DNA of 64,000 nt from Mesorhizobium loti. Lineage in GTDB: Bacteria > Pseudomonadota > Alphaproteobacteria > Rhizobiales > Rhizobiaceae. Where the stretch lies: positions 1,493,001 to 1,557,000 of the forward strand of contig CP050293.1 of NCBI GenBank assembly GCA_014189435.1, in the 5' to 3' direction. Made by a program: the position numbers and the translations under genes. This document shows positions 43,325-52,362 of this stretch, piece after piece (within the stretch, counting starts at the first letter, position 1; every line of letters begins with the position of its first letter). The notes beneath the pieces were generated by a model, which was not told the DNA's origin, did not search any database, and saw nothing but the letters and a program-made list of their open reading frames with translations.

Positions 43325-44152
43325 TCAGGCGATCGCCCGCGCGGCCTCGCGGTAGAGCGTCGGCGGCACGCCGACATGGTCGCGGAAGAAGCGCGAGAAA
43401 TTGCCCTGCGTGGTGAAGCCGAGGTTGCAGGCGACCGAGATCAGCGGCTCCTGCGACCATTGCAGCTGCCGCACCGCTTCCTCCATACGCAGCGTGTTCC
43501 AGTAGACGTTGGGCGTCAGATTGGTCTGTTCCTTGAACAGGGCGAAGAAATGCGGCCGCGACAGGCCGACGCTGCGCGCCACATCGTCGAAGCAGATGCG
43601 CTCACAGACATTGGCCTTCATCAGCTGGATCGCCTTGCGGACGCGGAAATCCTGCATGGTGTTGATGCGGACACGCGCCTCCTGCGGCGCCGAGGCATCG
43701 GCGGCATCGAGCACTGAGTCGATGAAGCGCTCGATCTCGTAATTGGCGATATCGTCGATGCTCTCGTTGTCGCTGAGATGGTCAAGCAGGTTGGCGGCGG
43801 CCTGGTGCAGCCAGGGCTCCAGCGTGATCGCCGCCTGCGTAAACAGCGGCGCGGACGAAGGCAGGTCGCGGCGGCGCCGCGCCCAGTCCGGATCGATGTA
43901 GAAGGCGAGGAACAGGCCGGGAGTGCCGTCTCGCGACAGAATATGGCTGTGCGGCTGGAAGGAGTTGATGCCGGCGGCGGTGCGCGGTCCAAGCGGTACC
44001 GTCTCGCGGCCGATTGTCATCTCGCCGGCCGTGCCTTCCAGCCAGATGATCAGATGCGCCTCGACATGGGCATGGGTGACGAAGTCGCTTGCGACATTCA
44101 GGACAGAAACATGTCCGAACCGGCCCCAGTAGAGCCTGATCGCTTCCGTCAT
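43325..44152 (-). CDS. AraC-family transcriptional regulator
   Basis: A 275-residue regulator with an N-terminal cupin-like sensing domain (FVTHAHVEAHLIIWLEGTAG) and a C-terminal double helix-turn-helix of AraC type (ICFDDVARSVGLSRPHFFAL, ISVACNLGFTTQGNFSRFFR). The ATG at 44152 has GGAGGAAG nine bases upstream. It is transcribed in the same direction as the molybdenum hydroxylase operon, 137 bases upstream of it, so it is its likely regulator. That gap also holds a short direct repeat (GGAGTCTGAAAAA twice, 43274-43303). Confidence 0.9.
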   Translation of the reverse strand: MTEAIRLYWGRFGHVSVLNVASDFVTHAHVEAHLIIWLEGTAGEMTIGRETVPLGPRTAAGINSFQPHSHILSRDGTPGLFLAFYIDPDWARRRRDLPSSAPLFTQAAITLEPWLHQAAANLLDHLSDNESIDDIANYEIERFIDSVLDAADASAPQEARVRINTMQDFRVRKAIQLMKANVCERICFDDVARSVGLSRPHFFALFKEQTNLTPNVYWNTLRMEEAVRQLQWSQEPLISVACNLGFTTQGNFSRFFRDHVGVPPTLYREAARAIA

Positions 44153-44296
44153 GGGTACTTCCTCCCGCAGACGACTGGCCTCCCTTCGCCTGCAATGGGG
44201 ATTGTGCGGCTGAGTTCGGGGCCGCGTCAAGACGCGGGGCTGCGACGAGGGTGGATGACGGCCTATGCCGGTGGAATTTCAGACTGAGCGATAGGT

Positions 44297-44325
44297 TTCC
44301 CCTTCTCCCACAAGAGAGAAGGGAA
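44297..44325 (-). terminator. Hairpin terminator after the SDR gene
   Basis: CCCTTCTC (44300-44307) pairs with GAGAAGGG (44316-44323) across an 8-base loop, and flanking TT/AA extend the stem. It starts 9 bases after the SDR stop on the minus strand. There is only a short T run, so termination may be partial. Confidence 0.55.
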
Positions 44326-44333
44326 GGAGCTCC

Positions 44334-45101
44334 TCAAACCGAAGCCGTCATGCCGCCATCGACGTACAGTGTATGGCCGTTGATGAAGGACGAGGCGTCG
44401 GAAGCGAGGAAGACGGCCGCGCCGATCAATTCGTCGACATTGCCCCAGCGCCCGGCCGGGGTGCGCTTTTCCAGCCAGGCGGAAAATTCCGGATTGTCGA
44501 CCAGCGCCTGGTTCATCTCGGTGCGGAAATAGCCGGGTGCGATCGCGTTGATCTGCAGGCCGTACTTTGCCCAGTCGGCGCACATACCCCTTGTCAGGTT
44601 GCGGATCGCGCCCTTGGTTGCGGTGTAGGGCGCGATGTTCGGCCGGGCCAGTTCGCTCTGCACCGAGCCGATGTTGATGATCTTGCCCTTGCCGCGCGGG
44701 ATCATGTGGCGGGCGACCGCCTTGGCGGCATGGAACGCTCCCGACACATTGGTCTTGAACAGCCGCTCCCATTGCTCCTCGGGAAAATCCTCGAGCGGCG
44801 CGCGGAATTGCACGCCGGCATTGTTGACGAGGATATCGATGGACCCGATCTCGGCCTCGATGCGGGCGACATCGGCGTTGACTGCTTGAAAATCGGTAAC
44901 GTCGAAAGTCGAAGCATGCGCCTTGAAGCCGGCAGCGCGCAGCTTTTCGACGGCGCTGTCGATCCTGGCTGCATCGCGGCCGTTGAGCACCACACTGGCG
45001 CCGTGTTCAGCCAGACCGCGAGCCATGGCGAACCCTATGCCTTGGCCAGAACCGGTGATCAGCGCAAGCCGCCCATCGAGGCTGAACAGGGGGGTTGTCA
45101 C
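44334..45101 (-). CDS. Gluconate 5-dehydrogenase-like SDR (IdnO/Gno family)
   Basis: A 255-residue classical short-chain dehydrogenase. The cofactor motif is TGSGQGIGFAMA, then NNAG, and the active site is Ser in IGSVQSELARP with YTATK. The stretches SVQSELARPNIAPYTATKGA, IAPGYFRTEMNQALV and KRTPAGRWGNVDELIGAAVF closely follow gluconate 5-dehydrogenase/5-keto-gluconate reductase. GTG at 45101 is the start, 13 bases after the permease stop. A longer frame overlaps the permease. It would oxidise or reduce the imported sugar acid. Confidence 0.87.
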   Translation of the reverse strand: MTTPLFSLDGRLALITGSGQGIGFAMARGLAEHGASVVLNGRDAARIDSAVEKLRAAGFKAHASTFDVTDFQAVNADVARIEAEIGSIDILVNNAGVQFRAPLEDFPEEQWERLFKTNVSGAFHAAKAVARHMIPRGKGKIINIGSVQSELARPNIAPYTATKGAIRNLTRGMCADWAKYGLQINAIAPGYFRTEMNQALVDNPEFSAWLEKRTPAGRWGNVDELIGAAVFLASDASSFINGHTLYVDGGMTASV

Positions 45102-45114
45102 AGACTGTACCGGT

Positions 45115-46113
45115 CTAATCGCTGCGGCGGAAATTGCGGATGCGGTCGAACAGCACCGCCAGCAGGATGGCGCCGCCGATGAACACGCCTTGCCAAAAGG
45201 CATTGATGCCGAGCAGGCCGAGGCTGTTGCGGATCACCTCGATGAGCGCCGCGCCGACGATGGCGCCGAAGGCAGTGCCGACGCCGCCGGCCAGATTGGC
45301 GCCGCCAATGACGGTGGCGGCGATCACCTGCAGCTCCATGCCGGTGCCGAGGTTGGTGGTGACGGCGCCAAGCCAGCCGGTCTGGATGATGCCCGCAATG
45401 CCCGCGGACAGCGCCGAGATCATGTAGACCGCAACCTTGATCTGGCGCACCGGAACGCCGGTCAGCGTCGCCGCATGCTCATTGCCGCCGATGGCGAAGA
45501 TGTGTCGGCCGAACTTGGTCCAGCGCAGGATGAAGCCGGTGATCAGCGCCAGAAGGATCATGTAGAGCACCGGATTGGCGATGCCGAACACCCAGGCGCC
45601 GCCGCCCAATGCCAGCAGCTTGGCGTGGTCGGGTCCGAACTGGAAGACCACGGTGTTGTTGGAGGCGACCATGGCCAGGCTGCGGGCGATCGACAGCATG
45701 CCGAGCGTCACCACGAACGGTGGAAAGCCGAGATAGGCGATCAATATGCCGTTGAAGGCGCCGATAGCCAGCGCGGTGGCAATGGAGGCCAGGATGCCGA
45801 CCTCGATCGAATAGCCGGCATGCATGGTGACGGCCAGCACCATCGAGGACAGACACAGCACCGAGCCGACAGACAGGTCGATGCCGCCGGTGATGATGAC
45901 GAAGGTCATGCCGAGCGCGATGATGGCGACGAAGGTGATGTTGCGGGTGATGTTGTAGAGGTTCTTCGACGTGGCAAACGCGTCGGTGGCAAACGACAGG
46001 AACACGCAGGCAAGGATGACGGAGATCACCACCCAGAAAGTCTGGCTGGCAAACATCCGCGCGGCCAAGGATTGCCGCTTGTGCTCGATCGGCTGGTCAA
46101 TTGTCAGTGCCAT
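45115..46113 (-). CDS. CUT2 ABC transporter permease
   Basis: A 332-residue RbsC-type permease with eight to ten hydrophobic segments. It contains the family motif in GMTFVIITGGIDLSVGSVLC and the C-terminal AATVIGGANLAGGVGTAFGA. It lies between the ATPase gene (41 bases upstream) and the SDR gene. The binding protein of the same importer is on the other strand at 47363. The operon is preceded by two TTGT-N3-ACRA boxes. Confidence 0.92.
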   Translation of the reverse strand: MALTIDQPIEHKRQSLAARMFASQTFWVVISVILACVFLSFATDAFATSKNLYNITRNITFVAIIALGMTFVIITGGIDLSVGSVLCLSSMVLAVTMHAGYSIEVGILASIATALAIGAFNGILIAYLGFPPFVVTLGMLSIARSLAMVASNNTVVFQFGPDHAKLLALGGGAWVFGIANPVLYMILLALITGFILRWTKFGRHIFAIGGNEHAATLTGVPVRQIKVAVYMISALSAGIAGIIQTGWLGAVTTNLGTGMELQVIAATVIGGANLAGGVGTAFGAIVGAALIEVIRNSLGLLGINAFWQGVFIGGAILLAVLFDRIRNFRRSD

Positions 46114-46154
46114 CGTCGACCTTCATTTGCTGTGCGTGGTGGAATTCGCTTAAA

Positions 46155-46895
<741 letters not shown>

Positions 46896-47034
46896 CAGCC
46901 TTTGCCTCCCCGTGCTTTGCGACCTGCTGCTGTTCCCGGCGTGGATGCCGACGCTGCTTTGGCCTCGCCCTCCCCGGCTCCTCCCGAGACAGCGTTAGCG
47001 TTCTTTTACGCAAAAGCCGGCGCGCGTCAATCAA

Positions 47035-47087
47035 TTGTCGGACGAATTGGGCCAGGACTATTTTAAAAATCCGTTTTGTAGGACAAA
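47035..47087. promoter_or_regulatory. Pair of TTGT-N3-ACRA operators, FadR-type regulator binding sites
   Basis: Box 1 is TTGT-CGG-ACGA (47035-47045) and box 2 is TTTGT-AGG-ACAAA (47075-47087), whose arms are perfect. Their centres are 41 bases apart, about four helical turns. They lie in the 467-base gap (46896-47362) between divergent ATPase and binding-protein genes, with the rest of that gap empty of genes. A third, perfect copy is at 50355-50369. TTGT/ACAA half-sites suit GntR/FadR-type regulators, and two such genes are in this locus. Confidence 0.7.
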
Positions 47088-47092
47088 TAGCA

Positions 47093-47119
47093 TTGACGTT
47101 GGCGGCAAGCCGATATTAG
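47093..47119 (+). promoter_or_regulatory. Possible promoter of the binding-protein gene
   Basis: TTGACG (47093-47098) and TATTAG (47114-47119) with a short 15-base spacer, just downstream of operator box 2. A repressor on box 2 would block this promoter. The spacing is not ideal, so the call is tentative. The leader to the ATG at 47363 is about 240 bases long and has no gene. Confidence 0.4.
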
Positions 47120-47362
47120 CTAAGCGTTGGAGGAGATTATTCCGATCCTGCTGGCGGTTCGCCGGACGGAATCGGCGGAGGGTTTAGCGGTCCAGGATCC
47201 GGCGCACCTTGTGTGTTTGAGCCGATCTGAAGCCGAATCTGGAAATGCTTATCGATCTGTCCTGGCGACACGAGCGCTCGCGAAACGACCCTCGGTCATC
47301 ACGCATCCGGTCGATCTGTATGGCGGGCACGCCGTGTCCGTTTGTTTCAAGGGAGGACTGAC

Positions 47363-48352
47363 ATGAGGAAAATACTTTTGCTCGCCGCCGTCGCCGCCAT
47401 GGCGTTGGGTGCCGGGCCGGCTTTGGCCAAGAAACAGCTCGTCATTGTCGTGAAAGGTCTCGACAATCCGTTCTTCGAAGCCATCCATCAGGGCTGCGAG
47501 AAATGGAACAAGGAAAACGCCAGCTCGGAATATGAATGCTTCTACACCGGTCCGGCGTCGACTTCCGACGAAGCCGGCGAGGCGCAGATCGTTCAGGACA
47601 TGCTGAGCAAGGCCGACACGGTGGCGATGGCGATTTCGCCGTCAAACGCGCCGCTGATCGCGCAGACGATCAAGACCGCCAATCCGACGATCCCGATCAT
47701 GACGCTCGATGCCGACCTCAGCAAGGAAGATGCCGCACTTCGCAAGACCTATCTCGGCACCGACAACTATTTGATGGGTCACAAGATCGGCGAGTATATC
47801 AAGAAGGGCAAGCCGAATGGCGGCACGATCTGCACGATCGAGGGCAATCCTGCGGCTGACAACATCCTGCGCCGTGCCCAGGGCATGCGTGACGCACTGT
47901 CGGGCAAGGAAGGCCTGGCGGCACTTGCCGGCGAAGGTGGCTGGACCGAAGTTGCGGGCTGCCCGGTGTTCACCAATGACGACGGCGCCAAGGGCGTGCA
48001 GGCGATGACCGACATCCTCGCCGCCAACCCCAAGCTTGACGCCTTCGGCATCATGGGCGGCTGGCCGCTGTTCGGCGCGCCGCAGCCCTATCGCGATCTG
48101 TTCGGACCGCTCAAGGACCGGATCGCCAGCAACGACTTCGTCATCGGCGCCGCCGATACGATCGGCGACGAAGTGGCGATCGCTCGTGACGGCCTCGTGA
48201 CCGCGCTGGTCGGTCAGCGGCCGTTCGAAATGGGCTACAAGGCACCGTCGGTGATGATCGACCTGGTCGAAGGCAAGGCCGTCGCCGATCCGGTGTTCAC
48301 CGGCCTCGACGAATGCACCAAGGACACGGTCGACACCTGCATCCAGAAGTAG
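47363..48352 (+). CDS. CUT2 ABC transporter sugar-binding protein
   Basis: A 329-residue periplasmic binding protein. The ATG at 47363 (MRKILLLAAVAAMALGAGPA) follows GGGAGGACTG and gives a clean signal peptide with cleavage after ALA. The mature part shows KKQLVIVVKGLDNPFFEAIH, DEAGEAQIVQDMLSKADTV, YLGTDNYLMGHKIGEYIKKG and IMGGWPLFGAPQPYRDLFG. It partners the divergently encoded permease and ATPase. A strong hairpin follows, then a FadR-type regulator. Confidence 0.9.
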   Translation: MRKILLLAAVAAMALGAGPALAKKQLVIVVKGLDNPFFEAIHQGCEKWNKENASSEYECFYTGPASTSDEAGEAQIVQDMLSKADTVAMAISPSNAPLIAQTIKTANPTIPIMTLDADLSKEDAALRKTYLGTDNYLMGHKIGEYIKKGKPNGGTICTIEGNPAADNILRRAQGMRDALSGKEGLAALAGEGGWTEVAGCPVFTNDDGAKGVQAMTDILAANPKLDAFGIMGGWPLFGAPQPYRDLFGPLKDRIASNDFVIGAADTIGDEVAIARDGLVTALVGQRPFEMGYKAPSVMIDLVEGKAVADPVFTGLDECTKDTVDTCIQK

Positions 48353-48363
48353 GTTTTCGATTT

Positions 48364-48390
48364 CGGGGCGCCCGGTGACCGGGCGCCCCG
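48364..48390 (+). terminator. Strong GC hairpin after the binding-protein gene
   Basis: CGGGGCGCCCGG (48364-48375) and CCGGGCGCCCCG (48379-48390) form a perfect 12-base stem with a TGA loop, starting 11 bases after the stop. There is no T tract, so it may be an RNA-stabilising or partial stop signal between the binding protein and the regulator gene. Confidence 0.7.
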
Positions 48391-48535
48391 TCAATTCCTG
48401 AACGGACGCAATGGGTTGGGGCAACAGGCTCCCGCTTTGGCGCGGCCATAATCTGGATTTTTCGGCAACGAGATCGGCGCGCCGTACAGGTTCGGACCAG
48501 CCCGGACGACAGACGGCCGACGCATTGGAACGTGG

Positions 48536-49318
48536 ATGCCGGACGAGCAGTCAAAGAAGCGAGCCGACCGGGCCAAGGCACAAGCCAGCCGCGCCCCGGC
48601 TGTCATGCGCAAGGCTGGTGCCGCGCACTTTGCGGGAACCAGCGTCCATGTCTCGCTGGCCGGCGAGATTGGCCTACGGATCGTGCGTGGCGACTATCCG
48701 CCCGGCACTATCCTGCCCAACGAAGCCAAATGGGCCGAGATCTTCAATGTCAGCCGTTCAGCGGTGCGCGAAGCCATCAAGATGCTGATGGCGAAAAGCC
48801 TGTTGGCATCGCGCCCCAAGATCGGCAGCTGGGTCGAGCCGAAGGAGCGCTGGAACCTGCTCGACCGTGACGTGCTGGCCTGGTACGCGACGGCGCCCGA
48901 TCGCGAGGCCTTTCTCAGGACTGTGCAGGAATTCCGCCACATCATCGAACCGGAGGCGTCGGCCTTTGCCGCCATGCGACGGAACGAGGAGCAGATGGCC
49001 GAGATCAGCCAGGCCTGCCGCGAAATGGGCGAGGCGTTGAGCCTGCAGGAGCGTATCCGCGCCGATACGCGTTTTCATCTGGCCATCCTGCGCGCCTCCG
49101 GCAACGACCTGCTGGTGCCGCTCGGCGTCCTGATCGAGTCGGCACTCGACCATCTCTTCGCGTTTACGACGCAGCAGGTTAGCGATCAGCGTCAGGCGCA
49201 GAAGCTGCATGAAGCGATCGAGAAGAACATCCGCCTGCAACGGCCGGCAGCCGCGCGCAACGCCGTGCACAAGCTGCTTGCAAACACCGATGATGGGATC
49301 GGGCGCTGGAGGCGGTGA
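48536..49318 (+). CDS. GntR-family regulator, FadR/FCD type (copy 1)
   Basis: A 260-residue regulator. After a basic tail, a winged helix-turn-helix (LPNEAKWAEIFNVSRSAVRE, IKMLMAKSLLASRPKIGSWV) is followed by an all-helical FCD ligand domain. Its metal or ligand residues are visible in FRHIIEPEASAFAA, ADTRFHLAILRASGND and HEAIEKNIRLQ. It is nearly identical over most of its length to the product of 51441-52217. It probably binds the TTGT-N3-ACAA boxes of this locus and responds to a sugar acid. Confidence 0.92.
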   Translation: MPDEQSKKRADRAKAQASRAPAVMRKAGAAHFAGTSVHVSLAGEIGLRIVRGDYPPGTILPNEAKWAEIFNVSRSAVREAIKMLMAKSLLASRPKIGSWVEPKERWNLLDRDVLAWYATAPDREAFLRTVQEFRHIIEPEASAFAAMRRNEEQMAEISQACREMGEALSLQERIRADTRFHLAILRASGNDLLVPLGVLIESALDHLFAFTTQQVSDQRQAQKLHEAIEKNIRLQRPAAARNAVHKLLANTDDGIGRWRR

Positions 49319-49342
49319 TCCGCGGCTGCGGTCGGCAATCTC

Positions 49343-50281
49343 TCAAATCGTCTGTTTCTTGCCGTCCTTCATCGGCATCAGGTCGACGCCGTTCACCTCA
49401 GCGATATGCGTTGCCAGCATCGGCACGAACTGCTCGGCCGGGCCGGTGGCATGGGCACCGGCGAAGGAGTTCTTGGTGGCGTTGCCGAGCGGGTTGGCGA
49501 TGCCGGCGGCACCGGCCATCGATTCCAGATAGGTCAGGTCCTTGAAAGCGTTGGCGATGGTGAATTTGTGGGCGTCGCGGTCGCCCTCCAGCGTCCAGCG
49601 CATGAAAGTCTGGTAGAAGCCGCAATCCATGCGGCCATTGCGGATGACGCTGTCGAAGCGCGGCGGCGAGATGCCGACCTTCTCGGCCAGTGCCAGTGCC
49701 TCGGAATAGATCGCGGCGTAGCCGAGCGAGATGAAATTGTTGAGCAGCTTCATGCGGTGGCCGTCGCCCGTGTCGCCGATATGGACGATGCGGCCGGCCC
49801 AGGTTTCGATCACCGGTTTCACCCTGGCAAAGAGGGCGTCCGGCGCGCCGACCATGGCGTCGAGCGTGCCTTCCCAGGCTTCCTTCGGTGTGCGGCTGAG
49901 GGGTGCGTCGACAAAATCGATGCCGAGCGCCTTGAGTTCCGCTGCCAGCGCCACCGTCGAGACCGGATCGGAGGTCGAGCAGTCGACGACGACCGAGCCC
50001 TTTTTCAAGCCCTCCTTGAGGCCGCCGGGGCCGCGAATGATGGCTTCGACCTCGCGCGAGCCGGTGACGCAGATGAAGACGATTGTCGATGCCGCCGCCA
50101 CATCACGCGAGGTCGATGCTTCAGTGGCGCCGCGACCAAGCAGGTCCTCCGCCGGCTTGCGGTTGTTGCGGCCAAGGAAGGTCAGGCTGTAGCCCTTGTC
50201 GACGATGTTCTTGGCGATCCCGTGCCCCATCAAGCCAAGGCCGATGAAGCCGATCTTTTCGCTCGCGGCAGTCGTGTTCAT
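49343..50281 (-). CDS. 3-hydroxyisobutyrate dehydrogenase-family (beta-hydroxyacid) dehydrogenase
   Basis: A 312-residue NAD(P)-dependent dehydrogenase. The Rossmann motif is IGFIGLGLMGHGIAKNI, the substrate loop is DAPLSRTPKEAWEGTLDAMV and the catalytic lysine lies in GDGHRMKLLNNFISLGYAAI. The family includes tartronate semialdehyde reductase, L-threonate dehydrogenase and 3-hydroxyisobutyrate dehydrogenase. The sugar-acid context favours an aldonate-type substrate, but I cannot decide which. Its ATG is divergent from the epimerase-type gene, with a perfect TTGT-N3-ACAA operator between them. Confidence 0.88.
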   Translation of the reverse strand: MNTTAASEKIGFIGLGLMGHGIAKNIVDKGYSLTFLGRNNRKPAEDLLGRGATEASTSRDVAAASTIVFICVTGSREVEAIIRGPGGLKEGLKKGSVVVDCSTSDPVSTVALAAELKALGIDFVDAPLSRTPKEAWEGTLDAMVGAPDALFARVKPVIETWAGRIVHIGDTGDGHRMKLLNNFISLGYAAIYSEALALAEKVGISPPRFDSVIRNGRMDCGFYQTFMRWTLEGDRDAHKFTIANAFKDLTYLESMAGAAGIANPLGNATKNSFAGAHATGPAEQFVPMLATHIAEVNGVDLMPMKDGKKQTI

Positions 50282-50354
50282 GTCTTCAAGTCCTGTTGCA
50301 ATGATTGATGGTCAGCGCTGCCGTTTTGCAGGCGAGGGTGGTTGCGGATGGCGA

Positions 50355-50369
50355 TATTGTCTGACAATA
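50355..50369. promoter_or_regulatory. Perfect FadR-type operator
   Basis: TATTGT-CTG-ACAATA is a perfect 15-base palindrome with the same TTGT-N3-ACAA core as the boxes at 47035 and 47075. It lies in the 119-base gap between the divergent hydroxyacid dehydrogenase and epimerase-type genes, 32 bases before the latter's ATG, so it can control both. Confidence 0.78.
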
Positions 50370-50400
50370 CACATAAATCCCAGAGGATGTGGAGAGCAAA

Positions 50401-51297
50401 ATGACGAAGCGGATCATGTTCACCGGCGGCAGCGGCAAGGCCGGACGCCATGTCGTGCAATATCTGGTGGAGCAAGGCTGCCAGGTGCTCAACATCGACA
50501 CCAGGCCGCTCGACAATCCCAAAGTGCGTACGCTGATCACCGACATCACCGACAGCGGGCAGGTGTTCAACGCGCTGTCGAGCTATATGGGCCTGCATGA
50601 ATTCGACCCGTCGCTGCGCCCGCAGCCGGTCGATGCCGTGGTGCATTTCGCCGCCATTCCGCGCATCATGATCACCACCGACAATGAGGTGTTCCGCATC
50701 AATGCGCTCGGCACCTACAATGTTATCGAAGCGGCGGTGAAGCTCGGCATCCGCAAGGTTATCATCGCCTCCAGCGAGACCACCTATGGCCTCGTCTTCG
50801 CCAACGAGCCGCGTGATCCCAAATATTTCCCGCTCGACGAGGAGTACGATGTCGATCCAATGGACAGCTACGCGCTGTCCAAGATCGTCAACGAGAAGAC
50901 CGCGCGGGCCTTTGCGCAGCGCAACGGCACCGACATCTATGCCCTGCGCATCGGCAACGTCATCGAACCGCATGAATATTCGCTGTTTCCGAAATGGTTC
51001 GCCGATCCGGGTTTCCGCAAGCGCATTGCCTGGAGCTATGTCGACGCGCGCGACCTCGGCCAGATCACGCTGCGCGCCATCGAGAAGGATGGGCTCGGCT
51101 ATCAGGTGTTCAACGCCGCCAATGACGACACATCGTCCGATCTGCCGACCGCCGAACTCTTGAAGCGCTTCTATCCGGGCGTGCCGGTCAAGGCTGAGCT
51201 CGGCGAATACGAGACGCTGCTCTCCAACCGCAAGGCGCGCGACGTGCTCGGCTTCCGCCCGGAGCACAGCTGGCGCAAATACGTCAAGCAGGCCTAG
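50401..51297 (+). CDS. NAD-dependent epimerase/dehydratase-family protein
   Basis: A 298-residue extended short-chain dehydrogenase. The cofactor motif is FTGGSGKAGRHVV, then DAVVHFAAIPRIM, ASSETTYG and the catalytic YALSK. Relatives include UDP-sugar epimerases, uronate dehydrogenases and D-erythronate dehydrogenase. The setting with sugar-acid genes favours a dehydrogenase on a free sugar acid or uronate rather than a UDP-sugar epimerase, but this is inference. The ATG at 50401 (MTKRIMFTGG) was chosen over 50389 and has GGAGAGC upstream. Confidence 0.85.
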   Translation: MTKRIMFTGGSGKAGRHVVQYLVEQGCQVLNIDTRPLDNPKVRTLITDITDSGQVFNALSSYMGLHEFDPSLRPQPVDAVVHFAAIPRIMITTDNEVFRINALGTYNVIEAAVKLGIRKVIIASSETTYGLVFANEPRDPKYFPLDEEYDVDPMDSYALSKIVNEKTARAFAQRNGTDIYALRIGNVIEPHEYSLFPKWFADPGFRKRIAWSYVDARDLGQITLRAIEKDGLGYQVFNAANDDTSSDLPTAELLKRFYPGVPVKAELGEYETLLSNRKARDVLGFRPEHSWRKYVKQA

Positions 51298-51440
51298 GCA
51301 TATCGATATTCAGGTGATGCCGGCCTGCGACGTGCCAATCAAGCGGCGGATCTGGGCTGATCTGTGCACAGCGGCCGGCTTTGCGGCCCAAGCCGCTTGC
51401 CGCGCTTGACAGCTTGCTGAAACCAGACTTTCTGGAGCCT

Positions 51441-52217
51441 ATGCGGGACGCGAAGCCGAACAAGGAAAAATCGCCTGCGAAAGCGGCATCCGCCGAGCGT
51501 CCGGCCGGCGTTCGCCGTCCCGACGCTGCGCGTATTCCAGGCTCAAGCGTCCACGCTTCGCTGGCCAGCGAGATTGGCCTCAGGATCGTGCGCGGCGATT
51601 ATCCGCCGGGAACCATCCTGCCCAATGAAGCGAAATGGTCGGAGACTTTCAGCGTCAGCCGCTCCGCGGTGCGCGAAGCGATCAAGATGCTGATGGCCAA
51701 GAGCCTTTTGGCGTCACGCCCCAAGATCGGCAGCTGGGTCGAGCCGAAGGAACGCTGGAACCTGCTCGATCGTGATGTGCTGGCCTGGTACGCGACGTCG
51801 CCGGACCGCGAGGTGTTTCTCAAGACCGTGCAGGAGTTCCGCCACATCATCGAGCCGGAAGCGACGGCCTTTGCCGCCATGCGGCGCACCGACGAACAGA
51901 TGGCCGAGATCAGCCAGGCCTGCCGGGAGATGGGCGCGGCGACCAGCCTGCAGGAGCGCACCCGCGCCGACACGCGCTTTCACCTCGCCATCCTGCGCGC
52001 TTCGGGCAACGACCTTCTGGTGCCGCTCGGCGTGCTGATCGAATCCGCCTTCGATCATCTCTTTGCCTATACGACGCGGGAAATCGACGATCTCAACCAC
52101 GCTCAGAAGCTTCATGAGGCGATCGAGAAGAACATCCGCCTGCAGCGACCGGACGCGGCGCGCAACGCGGTGCGCAAACTGCTCGCCAACACCGACGGCG
52201 TCATCCGCGCCCGGTAG
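51441..52217 (+). CDS. GntR-family regulator, FadR/FCD type (copy 2)
   Basis: A 258-residue paralogue of the regulator at 48536-49318. From SVHASLASEIGLRIVRGDYP onward nearly every residue matches. The DNA-binding helix differs mildly (SETFSVSRSAVRE versus AEIFNVSRSAVRE), and the first 35-40 residues differ. The ligand-domain residues are kept. Because the DNA recognition residues SRSAVREAIKML are the same, both probably bind the same TTGT-N3-ACAA sites. The ATG at 51441 follows TGGAGCC. The two copies flank the dehydrogenase/epimerase pair in direct orientation. Confidence 0.92.
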   Translation: MRDAKPNKEKSPAKAASAERPAGVRRPDAARIPGSSVHASLASEIGLRIVRGDYPPGTILPNEAKWSETFSVSRSAVREAIKMLMAKSLLASRPKIGSWVEPKERWNLLDRDVLAWYATSPDREVFLKTVQEFRHIIEPEATAFAAMRRTDEQMAEISQACREMGAATSLQERTRADTRFHLAILRASGNDLLVPLGVLIESAFDHLFAYTTREIDDLNHAQKLHEAIEKNIRLQRPDAARNAVRKLLANTDGVIRAR

Positions 52218-52362
52218 GGCCTCGCTTCCAATCGTCTTTTTCAAGCCCGAAGGGTGGCTCTGGAGCCACGGATTTGCCCGCTGTGGCGCTGCTGCGGCCG
52301 GAGAATGCGCCGATAGTGGCGCAAACGGCAGCCGCTTTCGAGACAGCCGGCTAGGAAACGCC

